Shown one piece after another: positions 1 to 7,791 of a stretch of 64,000 nucleotides of DNA. Position numbers and translations under genes: made by a program. The stretch is from Gammaproteobacteria bacterium (GTDB lineage: Bacteria; Pseudomonadota; Gammaproteobacteria; UBA6429; Thiohalophilaceae), in contig JACQBC010000035.1 in assembly GCA_016194635.1 (NCBI GenBank), positions 1 through 64,000 of the forward strand, read 5' to 3'. The notes below the pieces were generated by a model that saw nothing but the letters and a program-made list of their open reading frames with translations, made no database searches and was not told the origin of the DNA. The first letter of the stretch is position 1, and the number at the start of each line of letters is the position of its first letter.

Positions 1-1
1 A

Positions 2-454
2 TTACGCTACTCTGATCGTTACGGATTAAGACCTTGCGTTCCTCCTTCAGCAGCGCTTTGTGCCGAGGGATGCAATGGTGTTGGTAAACTTGTCGAAGTG
101 TGTACTGAAGATAATTGGGGTTTTACATACTTCATGGTATGCAAATGCAAGGAACTCACACCTTGCCAGGGTAGAAAACTTCCATTCGACGACCAGGACC
201 GTTTAAATGAGATCAGTAAAACACTAGATCGTATCGAATCGAATGGGCCTTACCCCTATAGACAAGATGGAAGTGTTTTCAGAAATGCAGAAGGGAAGCT
301 GCCAAATGGTGATTATCGTGAATACACAGTAGATACTCCAGGTGTCGGCAATCGCGGTGCTCGACGGATCGTTCAAGATATTAACAGTGGAAGAACATAC
401 TATACCGATGATCATTACCAGAATTTTATACAAATTAATCCAATAAGACACTAG
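2..454 (+). CDS. Rhs C-terminal toxin, RNase T1/N1 family (5' partial)
   Basis: The frame is open from the window edge, so the N-terminus lies outside. The first residues read LRYSDRYGL, matching the end of an Rhs core (usually a DPxGL-type motif), so the window begins almost exactly at the core/toxin boundary. The C-terminal 80 residues match the microbial guanyl-specific ribonuclease family (RNase Sa, barnase superfamily). YREYTV carries the general-base Glu (codon at 320), GARRIV the Arg (362-367) and DDHYQNF the catalytic His (413), so all expected active-site residues are present. Such toxins cut single-stranded RNA in competitor cells. A barstar gene starts 4 bp after the stop, which supports the call. 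The fold is well supported; delivery by an Rhs protein is inferred. Confidence 0.85.
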   Translation, partial: LRYSDRYGLRPCVPPSAALCAEGCNGVGKLVEVCTEDNWGFTYFMVCKCKELTPCQGRKLPFDDQDRLNEISKTLDRIESNGPYPYRQDGSVFRNAEGKLPNGDYREYTVDTPGVGNRGARRIVQDINSGRTYYTDDHYQNFIQINPIRH

Positions 455-458
455 ACAC

Positions 459-851
459 ATGCTAAGCCTTTCTGAACTTAACAAGTCATCATTTGTTGCA
501 GTCCACTTTATATTATCGAGTGACTTAGGTGCTGACTTATTTAGTAAACACGAATTGAAGGTGATTGAAACCTCAATTGGTGAGGTAACAAGTGACAAGG
601 AATTATTTTCCGTAATATCCACAGCCATGAAATTCCCAGATTATTTTGGAAACAACTGGGATGCTCTTGATGAATGCTTGGCCGATCTTGATTGGTTACC
701 TGCTCATGGATATATATTGATACTTCGAGATGCAGCGAAGGCGTGGGCCATTAACCCGCATGTATTAGGTAGATTTGTTACAACTTGGTTAGGTGCTGTT
801 AAACATTGGAGTGAGAATAAAAAACCTTTCCACTTGGTATTTATAATGTAG
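459..851 (+). CDS. Barstar-family immunity protein
   Basis: A 130-residue protein whose centre (FPDYFGNNWDALDECL) is the barstar helix that plugs the active site of barnase-type RNases. The Asp equivalent to barstar Asp35 is present; the position of Asp39 appears to be Glu. It begins 4 bp downstream of the RNase toxin stop, in the usual toxin-then-immunity order, and should neutralise that toxin in the cytoplasm. It is about 40 residues longer than barstar of Bacillus, with extra sequence at the N-terminus. There is no signal peptide. The family call is firm; the partner is inferred from adjacency and from the matching barnase/barstar families. Confidence 0.88.
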   Translation: MLSLSELNKSSFVAVHFILSSDLGADLFSKHELKVIETSIGEVTSDKELFSVISTAMKFPDYFGNNWDALDECLADLDWLPAHGYILILRDAAKAWAINPHVLGRFVTTWLGAVKHWSENKKPFHLVFIM

Positions 852-867
852 CACCACCGGATCAAAG

Positions 868-1467
868 GTGTCGAGTTACTTGAACATTCAAAACTTTGAA
901 AATGAACCGGATAAAACCAAGTTAAGTCAGGCATACGATCAATTGTACACAGCGCCTGCACTTGCGATTTCTACATTACTGGATTTGACAAAAAGAGGTT
1001 CGAGATACAGTATGCTTTACTTTGGATGGGCTCATGAAAAAGGTTATGGCGTAAACGTAAATTGGCAAGAAGCCGTGGTGTGGTATCAGCGGGCAATAGA
1101 TAATAAGCTGAACTTAGGGTTTTATTATCTGGGTCATCTATATTTAAAACAAAAAGAATATTCAAAAGCACTTGAAATATTTACCCGTGGCGCTGAATTA
1201 CATTACTCACCAGCCATCTATTGTTTAGCAGAAATGTATAACGATGGTACCGGTGTTGAGAGACAAACCGATAAGGCGCGATCACTATTTGAGCAAGCCA
1301 TAAAATTAGGACACGTATTTGCAAAACGCAGGCTTGCTACACTTCTAATGTCAGGACGGTACGGATTCATCAACCGTTTTAGGGGTTACCGTTTAGTATT
1401 CAGTGCGATAATAGATGCAATTAAGCTAAGTTTTCGTGATTCATCAAGCGAGCGTCTGCTTGCGTAA
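868..1467 (+). CDS. Sel1-like repeat protein
   Basis: A 199-residue protein with Sel1/TPR-type helical repeats. Motifs such as FGWAHEKGYGV, YYLGHLYLKQKEY and CLAEMYNDGTGVERQ recur with about 36-residue spacing between residues 45 and 155. The start is GTG at 868, 16 bp after the barstar stop, so it is probably co-transcribed with the toxin/immunity pair. No signal peptide is evident. Sel1 proteins are scaffolds and are common among orphan immunity genes of polymorphic toxin loci, so it may be a second immunity protein left by an earlier cassette. The fold is clear; the role is inference. Its last codons run into a decayed Rhs remnant. Confidence 0.7.
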   Translation: MSSYLNIQNFENEPDKTKLSQAYDQLYTAPALAISTLLDLTKRGSRYSMLYFGWAHEKGYGVNVNWQEAVVWYQRAIDNKLNLGFYYLGHLYLKQKEYSKALEIFTRGAELHYSPAIYCLAEMYNDGTGVERQTDKARSLFEQAIKLGHVFAKRRLATLLMSGRYGFINRFRGYRLVFSAIIDAIKLSFRDSSSERLLA

Positions 1468-1474
1468 CCTAAGG

Positions 1475-1651
1475 GATCAATATGGGAATACCTCAGGGCC
1501 AGGTTACCCGACCATTATGCCTATCAACACCTTAAACCAACGCATGCGCAAAATCCTCAACGGTGTTACCACCCCCTACGTCTACGGCGTGGGAGGGGAG
1601 TTGTTGATCCAACGGGGCGTACTGCTATTAACAGGGCTCGAACGGAATTAA
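1475..1651 (+). pseudogene. Rhs core remnant
   Basis: Frame 2 reads NTLNQRMRKILNGVTTPYVY followed by GVGGELL, the YD-repeat tail that precedes the conserved Rhs hyperconserved domain. It ends at a TAA at 1649. The same frame resumes after the stop with the much later Rhs motif [16 protein letters not shown]. About 60-80 residues that normally join these two motifs are missing, so this is an internally deleted Rhs core. The first 77 bp recur at 4783-4859. It is best read as the recombination anchor of an orphan Rhs cassette and is not expressed as a functional protein. Confidence 0.7.
1484..1560 (+). repeat. Rhs-core direct repeat, copy 1
   Basis: This 77-bp stretch is repeated at 4783-4859 with 6 mismatches by eye. 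It encodes part of an Rhs core, ending with the NQRM-K-L motif. Such short core repeats in front of different toxin tips are how orphan Rhs cassettes recombine into the main rhs gene. The two copies bracket the second and third cassettes of this region. Confidence 0.8.
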
Positions 1652-2257
1652 AAGCAGAAAATCGTTTTCAGTACGACGACCGCCTCCGGGAAATGTTTTC
1701 CCGGGCAGTATTTCGATGCGGAGTCGGGGCTGCATTACAATTACCATCGGTATTACGACCCGCAGACGGGGCGGTATATCACCAGTGATCCGATTGGACT
1801 GGAAGGTGGACTGAATACGTACGGGTATGTCGGGGGGAATCCTGTTGGAAATACAGATCCAGAAGGGTTAGCAACATCTGTTGACGCGTATTGCGTTCGT
1901 AATCCAGTTGGATGTGCAGAATTGATGAGGGAACTGCGTATACCAAATGCAATGCCAATGGTAACCCCTAATGAAGACGCTGCAGATGATGCTAGTGATG
2001 TAGCAGATAAGAGTCGTGAAAGGAAAGCATATAAGCGGAGGTGCACTGAGTCACCTCCCACAGGTTTATCACCTTGTGAAGAAGCAAAATGGAAATTACA
2101 GAGAAATAAAGATTGTAAACAAATGCGGACGAATTTTGGCAATAAATGGTATGGCGATAACGAAGCAAATCATCAGGCTGAAATTAGGAATCTGGATAAA
2201 TCTATAAAAGATTTAGAAGAATTTCTTAGAATGAACTGCGGACAGAGCTGTTTATGA
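1652..2257 (+). CDS. Orphan Rhs tip with Cys-rich C-terminal toxin candidate
   Basis: The open frame follows a stop at 1649. From 1703 it reads [16 protein letters not shown], then [15 protein letters not shown] and [18 protein letters not shown], the textbook end of an Rhs core. From about 1868 the sequence is variable: a short acidic linker, then about 80 residues containing [20 protein letters not shown] and a C-terminal NCGQSC. I do not recognise a named nuclease or other toxin family with confidence. The Cys-rich layout resembles short putative polymorphic-toxin domains found at Rhs tips. The first in-frame ATG is at 1922, inside the variable part, and there is no good start for the whole module, so it is probably a silent orphan. 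It overlaps the ankyrin gene by ATGA. Confidence 0.7.
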   Translation, partial: KQKIVFSTTTASGKCFPGQYFDAESGLHYNYHRYYDPQTGRYITSDPIGLEGGLNTYGYVGGNPVGNTDPEGLATSVDAYCVRNPVGCAELMRELRIPNAMPMVTPNEDAADDASDVADKSRERKAYKRRCTESPPTGLSPCEEAKWKLQRNKDCKQMRTNFGNKWYGDNEANHQAEIRNLDKSIKDLEEFLRMNCGQSCL

Positions 2258-2634
2258 TGCCAATAGAAAACGAAACGGTAGAAAGTATTTTAACTCGTTA
2301 TAGTGAGTTGCCTGAGTTTGTTGGTCTTGATCTTAAAAACATTAATTTATGCGGTAACTTTGGCAATACTCCAATGCATGTGGCTGTAATGAGAGGTGAA
2401 ATGTCAGAAATTGTTGCACTTGTAGACTCTGGGGCAGATTTAAACATTAAAGGTGAATATGGCTATACACCATTGCACGAAGCTGTTGAACAGAATAGAA
2501 CTGACTTAGTAAAGTTCTTACTAGAAAGAGGAGCTTCTGTTCTAATAAAAAACACGGATGGATTAACGCCATTTGAAATGGCAGAGAAATTGCAATACGA
2601 TGAGATCGTAAAAGCCTTTGGCCAGCACGCGTAG
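2254..2634 (+). CDS. Ankyrin-repeat protein, probable immunity protein
   Basis: A 126-residue protein with three ankyrin repeats: [20 protein letters not shown], then [20 protein letters not shown], then [18 protein letters not shown]. No signal peptide or membrane segment is seen. Its ATG overlaps the stop of the upstream Rhs tip by 4 bp, which suggests translational coupling. Ankyrin proteins directly behind Rhs or CDI toxin tips are a known class of immunity proteins; here that role is inferred from position. The repeat fold is certain. The base composition is more AT-rich than the core genes downstream, as for the whole first 2.6 kb. Confidence 0.8.
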   Translation: MMPIENETVESILTRYSELPEFVGLDLKNINLCGNFGNTPMHVAVMRGEMSEIVALVDSGADLNIKGEYGYTPLHEAVEQNRTDLVKFLLERGASVLIKNTDGLTPFEMAEKLQYDEIVKAFGQHA

Positions 2635-2677
2635 GTTGGAGTGCCTGCAATAAGCTCCAACACTACTTTGCGAGCGA

Positions 2678-3017
2678 TCACCCCAGAATAACCCGCAGCG
2701 CGTGGCGCAGGGATTGTTGATCAGTACTGGTGAGTGCCCCCATCCCTTTGACCACGAGATTTTTTTCGATGGTGGTGATGACGGGTTTGATCGCGGAGGG
2801 TTTGAGCAAGCCAGCGGCTTGCCACTGACTGACGATGACATCTCCGACATGGGGGGTGGGAGGCACCACACTGGTGATGGCCATGATGATCAGATCATGG
2901 CCGTTGTGCGTTGTAGGCGGGAGAGCTGATGACCACGGCGGGGCGTTTTTTACTGGCGGACTGATCCGTAAACGGAAACGGTACCAGCACCACATCGCCG
3001 AATTCACAGCGTGTCAT
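2678..3017 (-). pseudogene. MazF/PemK-type toxin, frameshifted
   Basis: The N-terminus reads MTRCEFGDVVLVPFPFTDQ and then KRPAVVISSPAYNAQRP, the classical MazF/PemK start. The frame then breaks, and the rest continues in another frame as DLIIMAITS with a normal MazF C-terminus ending at 2678. Removing one base near 2897 (an A on the plus strand) joins QRP to DLIIMAITS and restores a full-length protein of about 110 residues. The family is an mRNA endoribonuclease. The antitoxin gene upstream overlaps its start by 14 bp. The toxin is therefore probably dead unless programmed frameshifting or a sequencing error is involved. Confidence 0.75.
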
Positions 3018-3213
3018 AGACGGCATCGTCCGGGTTATCCCATATCTGTTTGAAGCTGGGCTCTGCGGCCCGCGTCGCCGCCTGGGTGAGAGGGCGATCC
3101 TGATCTTTGTAGCGCAGGAAATCCACAAAGTCTTCTACTTCGGCCAATTGCGGCGGCGGCAACTGGCCGAGCTTGTCCAGCAAGCTGCGCAGCTGATCGG
3201 AACTCTTGGCCAT
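3004..3213 (-). CDS. Antitoxin of the MazF/PemK pair (DUF2281-like)
   Basis: A 69-residue protein beginning MAKSSDQLRSLLDKLG, with AEVEDFVDFLRYKDQDR in the middle. The helical core with an EVxDFxxFLR motif is typical of small DUF2281/VapB-like antitoxins. The C-terminal half (PSFKQIWDNPDDAVYDTL) is short and acidic, suited to wrapping a toxin. It overlaps the start of the MazF-like gene by 14 bp, in antitoxin-then-toxin order. It may persist as a relic now that its toxin is frameshifted. The family call is moderate and rests on the pattern and the neighbour. Confidence 0.65.
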   Translation of the reverse strand: MAKSSDQLRSLLDKLGQLPPPQLAEVEDFVDFLRYKDQDRPLTQAATRAAEPSFKQIWDNPDDAVYDTL

Positions 3214-3223
3214 GATGTCTCCT

Positions 3224-3595
3224 TTAGCCGTTGGCCTTGCGTTTTAACTGCTCATTCTCGATAAACGTATCCAGCAACTGCATCACGCGGCGTTTTTCCT
3301 TGGTGCCCATTTTTTCAATCTGCTGCAAGCGGCGTTGCAGGCGCGTGTCGGGCTGGCGTGATTTTTTCACGGGTTTAATCCCCAGTAATTCATCCGCGCT
3401 AATGCCCAGCGCCCTGGCCATGCGCGGAATGAGATTGGCCGGGGGATGCTCGGCATGGCTTTCGTAATAGGAAATCATGCGCTGGGTCACGCCCAATTCA
3501 TTGGCCAGCTCCACCTGGGTAAACCCGGCGGCCTTGCGCAGTGCGGTGAGGCGCTCGCCAAAGTCGGTGGCATGGCCGGATATCTTGCGGGGCAT
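3224..3595 (-). CDS. XRE-family transcriptional regulator
   Basis: An HTH_3 domain occupies residues 12-70 from MPRKISGHATDFGERL: RLTALRKAAGFTQVELANEL, then VTQRMISYYESHAEHPP. A basic tail (KSRQPDTRLQRRLQQIEKM) ends in a short helix. The frame is open to 3685, but the upstream extension is Pro/Thr-rich and unlike the family, so I prefer the ATG at 3595. It lies 10 bp upstream of the antitoxin gene on the same strand, so the three genes may form one operon. A regulator of this type could control the toxin-antitoxin genes or belong to the same mobile fragment. Confidence 0.75.
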   Translation of the reverse strand: MPRKISGHATDFGERLTALRKAAGFTQVELANELGVTQRMISYYESHAEHPPANLIPRMARALGISADELLGIKPVKKSRQPDTRLQRRLQQIEKMGTKEKRRVMQLLDTFIENEQLKRKANG

Positions 3596-3766
3596 CGACG
3601 CTGTACCTGTGTGAGGTGCCTGCGCGGTAGTGTAAGTCGGGTTTGTCATGGGCCGGTACGGGTGGCTCGACGGATATACATCCATTGTATAAGCTTTTGA
3701 ACACTAAATACAGTATACATCGGGTGCATAACCTTCTTGACAGGTTTTTACCCCAGGACAAAACTC

Positions 3767-4119
3767 ATGGCGCGGATACCCGATGCGACCCTCAACCACC
3801 CAAGGCCACAGTGTCCCTGGCGCGCGTGGTGGAAGCGGCCGGGATTGCCTTAACGCCGCACGGCAAAGACCTCCTCGGGTTATGTCCGTTTCATGCTGAT
3901 CACGATCCGTCGCTCGTCATCACCCCGAGTAAAAATCTGTGGCACTGCCTGGGCGCGTGCCAGCGCGGCGGCAGTGTGATCGATTGGGTGATGTTGATCG
4001 AAGCCGTGTCGTTTCAGCACGCGGTGGAATTATTGTTGAGTGACTATGCGCCTGCCGCGTTGCACGCCCCCGTCGCCGGTGCGCTGCCTCCCGGCGCACC
4101 GGCACCGTGCATCCCTTAG
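3767..4119 (+). pseudogene. CHC2 zinc-finger DNA-primase-like gene, broken
   Basis: ATG at 3767 starts MARIPDATLNH in frame 2. The homologous continuation KATVSLARVVEAAGIALTPH is in frame 1, so one base has been lost near 3800. The remainder carries a CHC2 zinc finger: CPFHADHDPSL, then LWHCLGACQRGGSVIDWVM. It stops at 4117 after a Pro/Ala-rich tail. CHC2 domains bind template DNA in primases, and stand-alone versions are common on plasmids and genomic islands. No TOPRIM domain is left. Frame 1 downstream continues for some 40 codons with another stop (4120-4250), which may be further debris. Confidence 0.65.
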
Positions 4120-4267
4120 CAATGGCTCCCGGCATTGCTCTTGTATGTTTATCCTCAGGAGATTTTCTATTATTGTAGTCAATGAGAGTCAATCTCTGAG
4201 GATGTGATAGACCGGATTGCTCTGGGTTTTAAAGACCGTGAGTGTGAAGCGCCGATCGATGCGCTGA

Positions 4268-4471
4268 CGTTTTGGTGCGCGGGTTACGGAAGAAGCGTTA
4301 CCGGTCGAAGCACTTGGCGTGGTAGAAGAAGACATCACACCTCCCGTAGAGGTGCCACCACCACCTATTCCTTATCCAAAGTGCGACTGCTTCTGGGCAA
4401 AGCAATCTGGGGTAGCAAAACCTAACGAAATCCTGCCATTGTGGATTCCTATTGAACCTTTCGTGAATTAG
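4268..4471 (+). pseudogene. Proline-rich toxin-tip remnant
   Basis: Frame 2 is open from 4268 to a TAG at 4469. It reads VEALGVVEEDITPPVEVPPP, then PIPYPKCDCFWAKQSGVA and a Trp/Pro-rich end. There is no start codon and no recognised domain. Its end lies 5 bp before a small acidic gene that looks like an immunity protein, so by position it may be the last part of a third toxin tip. That is inference; the only direct observations are the open frame and the unusual composition. Confidence 0.4.
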
Positions 4472-4476
4472 GCAGC

Positions 4477-4734
4477 ATGACTCATATGCGTTATAAAAAT
4501 GATGGTACAGAAATAACCCTCGGTGACAGCGTATTGGTCGAGGGGAATGTTCATGGCATCGTTGTGTGTAACGTTGACACGTGGCAGTGCCTTGAGGGTT
4601 ATGAGAGCTGGCTTACAAGAGAAGAACTTGTTGGTGGTGGGAAGTTATCAAGTGGCGTAATGATTAAGACAGATGAGCTTGGCTTTTTATATTACGCAGA
4701 AAACGACGAGGATATCCTGAAGTTTGAGAAATAA
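4477..4734 (+). CDS. Small immunity-like protein
   Basis: An 85-residue acidic protein beginning MTHMRYKNDGTEITLGDSVL. A second Met at position 4 (4486) could also be the start. The N-terminal YKNGTEI-GD pattern followed by a short beta-rich domain (IVVCNVDTWQCLEGYESW) resembles small SH3-like immunity proteins of polymorphic toxin loci. I cannot assign it to a named family. It sits between a toxin-tip remnant and a second copy of the Rhs repeat, which supports an orphan immunity role. No signal peptide is seen. The gene is intact and has AT-rich composition like the other accessory genes here. Confidence 0.6.
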   Translation: MTHMRYKNDGTEITLGDSVLVEGNVHGIVVCNVDTWQCLEGYESWLTREELVGGGKLSSGVMIKTDELGFLYYAENDEDILKFEK

Positions 4735-4782
4735 AGATAAAGACCTATTTCGTTAACTCGCTGTTTTTGATCAGCTTTTCGT

Positions 4783-4859
4783 GGGGATACCACAGGGCCA
4801 GGTTACTCGACCATTATGCCTATCAACGCCTTAAACCAACGCATGCACAAAACCCTCAA
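4783..4859 (+). repeat. Rhs-core direct repeat, copy 2
   Basis: Second copy of the 77-bp Rhs-core segment found at 1484-1560. Here the Rhs similarity stops abruptly at about 4860, and the following 200 bp to rsmA show no further Rhs sequence. It marks the right-hand limit of the cassette region. Between 4860 and 5062 I see only short broken frames and no convincing gene. Confidence 0.75.
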
Positions 4860-5062
4860 ATGAATTGGTCTATTACAATGGTGAGTCCTCCAGATCGAGA
4901 GAAATTGGTGGCAAAAATTCTATGGTGAGGAGCAAGTTGCAGAGTTAAACCAGGAAAAGGCAGGAACCAATCACCCAAGGCCACAAAATCACGCGAGCTT
5001 TATCATTGTCTTGTGATATGTCATTGTATGGGGCTGATGACACGTTGGATGTTTTCCCCCTT

Positions 5063-5845
5063 ATGCCGCACCGCCCTCGCAAACGTTTTGGCCAGCATTT
5101 TCTCCACGACCCGCAGATCATCAGCCGCATCATCGAAGGCATCGCGCCCCAGCCCCAGCAGCGCCTGGTGGAAATCGGCCCGGGCCAGGGGGCCTTGACC
5201 TTTCCCCTGCTGCAGCGGGTTGCGCACTTAGACGTGGTGGAGATCGATCGCGATTTAATTGCGTACCTGCGACAACAGGCCCCCGAGCAACTCACGCTAC
5301 ATGCCGCGGATGCCTTACGTTTTGAGTTTTGCGGTTTATGCCATTCCCCGCAAGAACGGCTGCGGCTGATCGGTAATCTACCCTACAACATCTCCACGCC
5401 GTTGCTGTTTCATTTACTCACCCAGAAAACCTGTATCGACGACATGCACTTTATGCTGCAAAAAGAAGTGGTGGATCGGATGCTGGCGCCACCGGGCAGT
5501 AAAACCTACGGACGGTTGAGCGTCATGGTGCAATACCACTGCGCCTTAACCCCGTTGTTCGATATCGGCCCCGGCGCGTTTAATCCCCCGCCCAAGGTAT
5601 ATTCCAGTGTGGTACGGCTCGTGCCCCACCCCCGGCCACCGGTAAACTGCGATCCAAACAATCTGCAAACCGTGGTCACCCATGCCTTTTCGCAACGTCG
5701 CAAAACCCTGCGCAATGCGCTGCGACGATGGTTCAGCCCAGAACAGATCCAAGCCTTGGGAATTGACCCGGGACTGCGCCCCGAGATGTTGGGGCTGGTG
5801 GAGTTTGCGGCGCTGGCCAATACCCTGCCCGTGAGTACGGCTTAA
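5063..5845 (+). CDS. rsmA: 16S rRNA dimethyladenosine transferase RsmA (KsgA)
   Basis: Dimethylates two adjacent adenosines in the 3' terminal helix of 16S rRNA, a late step of 30S assembly. The protein (260 residues from the ATG at 5063) opens with RPRKRFGQHFLHDP and has the SAM-binding motif VEIGPGQGALTFPLL, an acidic VVEIDRDL strand and the catalytic GNLPYNISTPL. The C-terminal domain (FSQRRKTLRNALRRWF) is complete. The frame extends 19 codons upstream to 5006, but those residues have no counterpart in the family, so I choose the internal ATG. In enteric bacteria rsmA is followed by apaG and apaH; here three other genes lie between, but the linkage is kept. Confidence 0.95.
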   Translation: MPHRPRKRFGQHFLHDPQIISRIIEGIAPQPQQRLVEIGPGQGALTFPLLQRVAHLDVVEIDRDLIAYLRQQAPEQLTLHAADALRFEFCGLCHSPQERLRLIGNLPYNISTPLLFHLLTQKTCIDDMHFMLQKEVVDRMLAPPGSKTYGRLSVMVQYHCALTPLFDIGPGAFNPPPKVYSSVVRLVPHPRPPVNCDPNNLQTVVTHAFSQRRKTLRNALRRWFSPEQIQALGIDPGLRPEMLGLVEFAALANTLPVSTA

Positions 5846-5945
5846 GCCATGACGTTGTAACAAAATTGCGCTGCGCCCCTCAACACCCTCGGGCGTAGAC
5901 CGCTAATCCCCGTATCACACAACACGCGTTTTTTACGTTTGGGCC

Positions 5946-7241
5946 ATGAACATACCCCCTTCTCAGGCGCTGCTGCTGTTCCGGGTAGGTCCGATCCGGT
6001 GCTGCGCCTCCGCGGCTGCGGTGGTGACTATCCTCCCGTCACCGCCGGTAACACGGCTACCTGGCAGCAACACCCCGGGTATTTTTACCCACGCGGGCCG
6101 CCTCGTGATCACCCGCGATCTGTCCTGCTTGTTTGGTATCACCGAGTCTTCGGCATCCGCCGCTCAACGTGTGATTGTGACGCGTTTGCCCCCTGGGCAG
6201 GTAGGATTTTTTGTCGATGAGATCATCGAAGTCCGGGAGATGCCCCGCACGGGGTTCAGTCCACTGCCTGCGCTGATTCCGCGCGAGATATTCAATCAGC
6301 TCCTGGTGCTTAACCATCAGCTGTATTTACATACGGACTTTGAGCGGCTCGCCGCGTTGCGCGGCCAGGGATATTTACGCCGCTATCTGCGACAACTCCA
6401 CGCGCAAACCCCCGCCGTGACGGCCACCGTACCCGCAGCCACGACACCGGTGCGTAGCGCTTTGTCTACCAGCACGGTTTCAGCCCCGTTAGCCCCACCT
6501 CCCCCGGCCGCTAGCGTCGCTGCAACTCAAAAACCCGCCTCGCCACTAACGCCGCTGCCGGCGGCCGCGCCGCGCCGCGCGGCGACCTCGTCCATTCCCC
6601 GCGACAAACCCGCTCCTTCGCCTCGCACCCCACCGAGCGCGATCACACCCTCACCGCCACGGCGCGCAACGGCACCGCGGCCGCCAGCGCTTTGCAACCC
6701 TTTGCAAATGACCACCCCGGCAAGCACTCCGGCGGTACGCGCTAAAAAGGGAGGCCGTCTGTTGAGCATTGCCGTCTCCCTGGCAACCGCACTGTGCCTC
6801 GGTGTATGGTGGTATGACGATGGCCCGGCCGTATCACGGCCATTCGCATTGAACCTTACAAACCCCACCACCGATCCACTAGTGACCGAAGACACCTCTG
6901 CGCGATTAACCCTCGGCCCAAGTCCGCAACCCGTGCTGCCCGGCATGCCGGATCCCTCTGCCGGGGGCTATCAAGCCGCGATCAGCCCTGACAACCATGG
7001 GATTACCATCGTGTTAAACAGCCCCAGAGAAGATCCTGTGTTTATGCAGAATCACCCCGTCCCCGGCCCCACTGAAATTCAACACCTGGTGGTGAAGGGG
7101 GACACCTTGTGGCAGATTGCACGCCAGTACGTGAATAACCCCTACCGTTACCCGGAGCTTGCGCGTCTGTCGCAGATTAAAAATCCCGATTTGATCTACC
7201 CCGGTGACCGGGTGCGCATTATCAAAAACCCCTCGCCCTAA
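5946..7241 (+). CDS. CheW-like / transmembrane / LysM fusion protein
   Basis: A 431-residue protein of unusual layout. Residues 5-115 have the CheW fold pattern (GRLVITRDLSCLFGI, then RVIVTRLPPGQVGFFVDEII). Residues 150-265 are a Pro/Ala/Thr-rich linker. Residues 271-290 form one hydrophobic helix after basic residues (KKGGRLLSIAVSLATALC). Residues 379-427 are a LysM domain (VVKGDTLWQIARQYVNNPYR, then NPDLIYPGDRVRII). The predicted topology puts CheW in the cytoplasm and LysM in the periplasm on peptidoglycan. CheW normally links chemoreceptors to CheA, so this may tether a signalling complex to the wall, much as FimV-type LysM proteins organise poles. Domain calls come from the sequence; the tether role is inference. 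No strong ribosome-binding site precedes the ATG. Confidence 0.7.
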   Translation: MNIPPSQALLLFRVGPIRCCASAAAVVTILPSPPVTRLPGSNTPGIFTHAGRLVITRDLSCLFGITESSASAAQRVIVTRLPPGQVGFFVDEIIEVREMPRTGFSPLPALIPREIFNQLLVLNHQLYLHTDFERLAALRGQGYLRRYLRQLHAQTPAVTATVPAATTPVRSALSTSTVSAPLAPPPPAASVAATQKPASPLTPLPAAAPRRAATSSIPRDKPAPSPRTPPSAITPSPPRRATAPRPPALCNPLQMTTPASTPAVRAKKGGRLLSIAVSLATALCLGVWWYDDGPAVSRPFALNLTNPTTDPLVTEDTSARLTLGPSPQPVLPGMPDPSAGGYQAAISPDNHGITIVLNSPREDPVFMQNHPVPGPTEIQHLVVKGDTLWQIARQYVNNPYRYPELARLSQIKNPDLIYPGDRVRIIKNPSP

Positions 7242-7289
7242 GGCCGGAGGTGTACACTGCGGGCCGGTATTTATCTGGATTAACGGTTT

Positions 7290-7781
7290 ATGGTGTATTG
7301 CGGGGAACTTGGCATTCAGCGGTTACAAACCTTAGTAGCTCCGTATGGGCTTACGGTGGTGGAAGTAATAGCCGTCGACCTTATCCCCGGCAGTTTTTGG
7401 GGTGAATCCGAAGCCGGATTGGTCACCGATAGGTTGTATGTGCGGGCCGATACGCCGGTGCATTCCGCCTTGCACGAGGCCTGCCATTACATTTGTATGG
7501 ACAAGGCTCGCCGTCAGGGTTTGCACACCAATGCCGGGGGAAACTATGCCGAGGAAGACGCTGTTTGTTATTTACAGGTGGTACTCGCAGGATGGATGCC
7601 ACCCCTAAACCCCATCCAGCTGCTGGCCGATATGGATAGCTGGGGTTACAGTTTCCGGCTCGGCTCGGCCCGATCCTGGTTTGAACAGGACGCCATGGAC
7701 GCCCGCCAATGGCTGCTGGATAAAGGACTGATCGCTCCTGACGGCCAACCTCGCTGGCAGTTACGAACCGATGACGCATAG
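7290..7781 (+). CDS. Conserved hypothetical protein with HEACH metal-site-like motif
   Basis: A 163-residue protein that I do not recognise by name. The centre reads VHSALHEACHYICMDKARR, a helix with HExxH spacing, and further on NYAEEDAVCYLQ offers an acidic third ligand. This arrangement resembles a minimal zincin-type metallopeptidase core. No signal peptide or membrane segment is seen, so it is probably cytoplasmic. It lies 48 bp after the CheW-LysM gene and 10 bp before the ComFB-like gene on the same strand, suggesting co-transcription. A protease function is only a possibility; the His/Glu motif is what can be seen. Confidence 0.55.
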   Translation: MVYCGELGIQRLQTLVAPYGLTVVEVIAVDLIPGSFWGESEAGLVTDRLYVRADTPVHSALHEACHYICMDKARRQGLHTNAGGNYAEEDAVCYLQVVLAGWMPPLNPIQLLADMDSWGYSFRLGSARSWFEQDAMDARQWLLDKGLIAPDGQPRWQLRTDDA

Positions 7782-7791
7782 GACACACGAT

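Noticed and set aside
5939-6220. Alternative frame at the start of the CheW-LysM gene
   Set aside because: The CheW pattern is in the long frame; the short one is a shadow.
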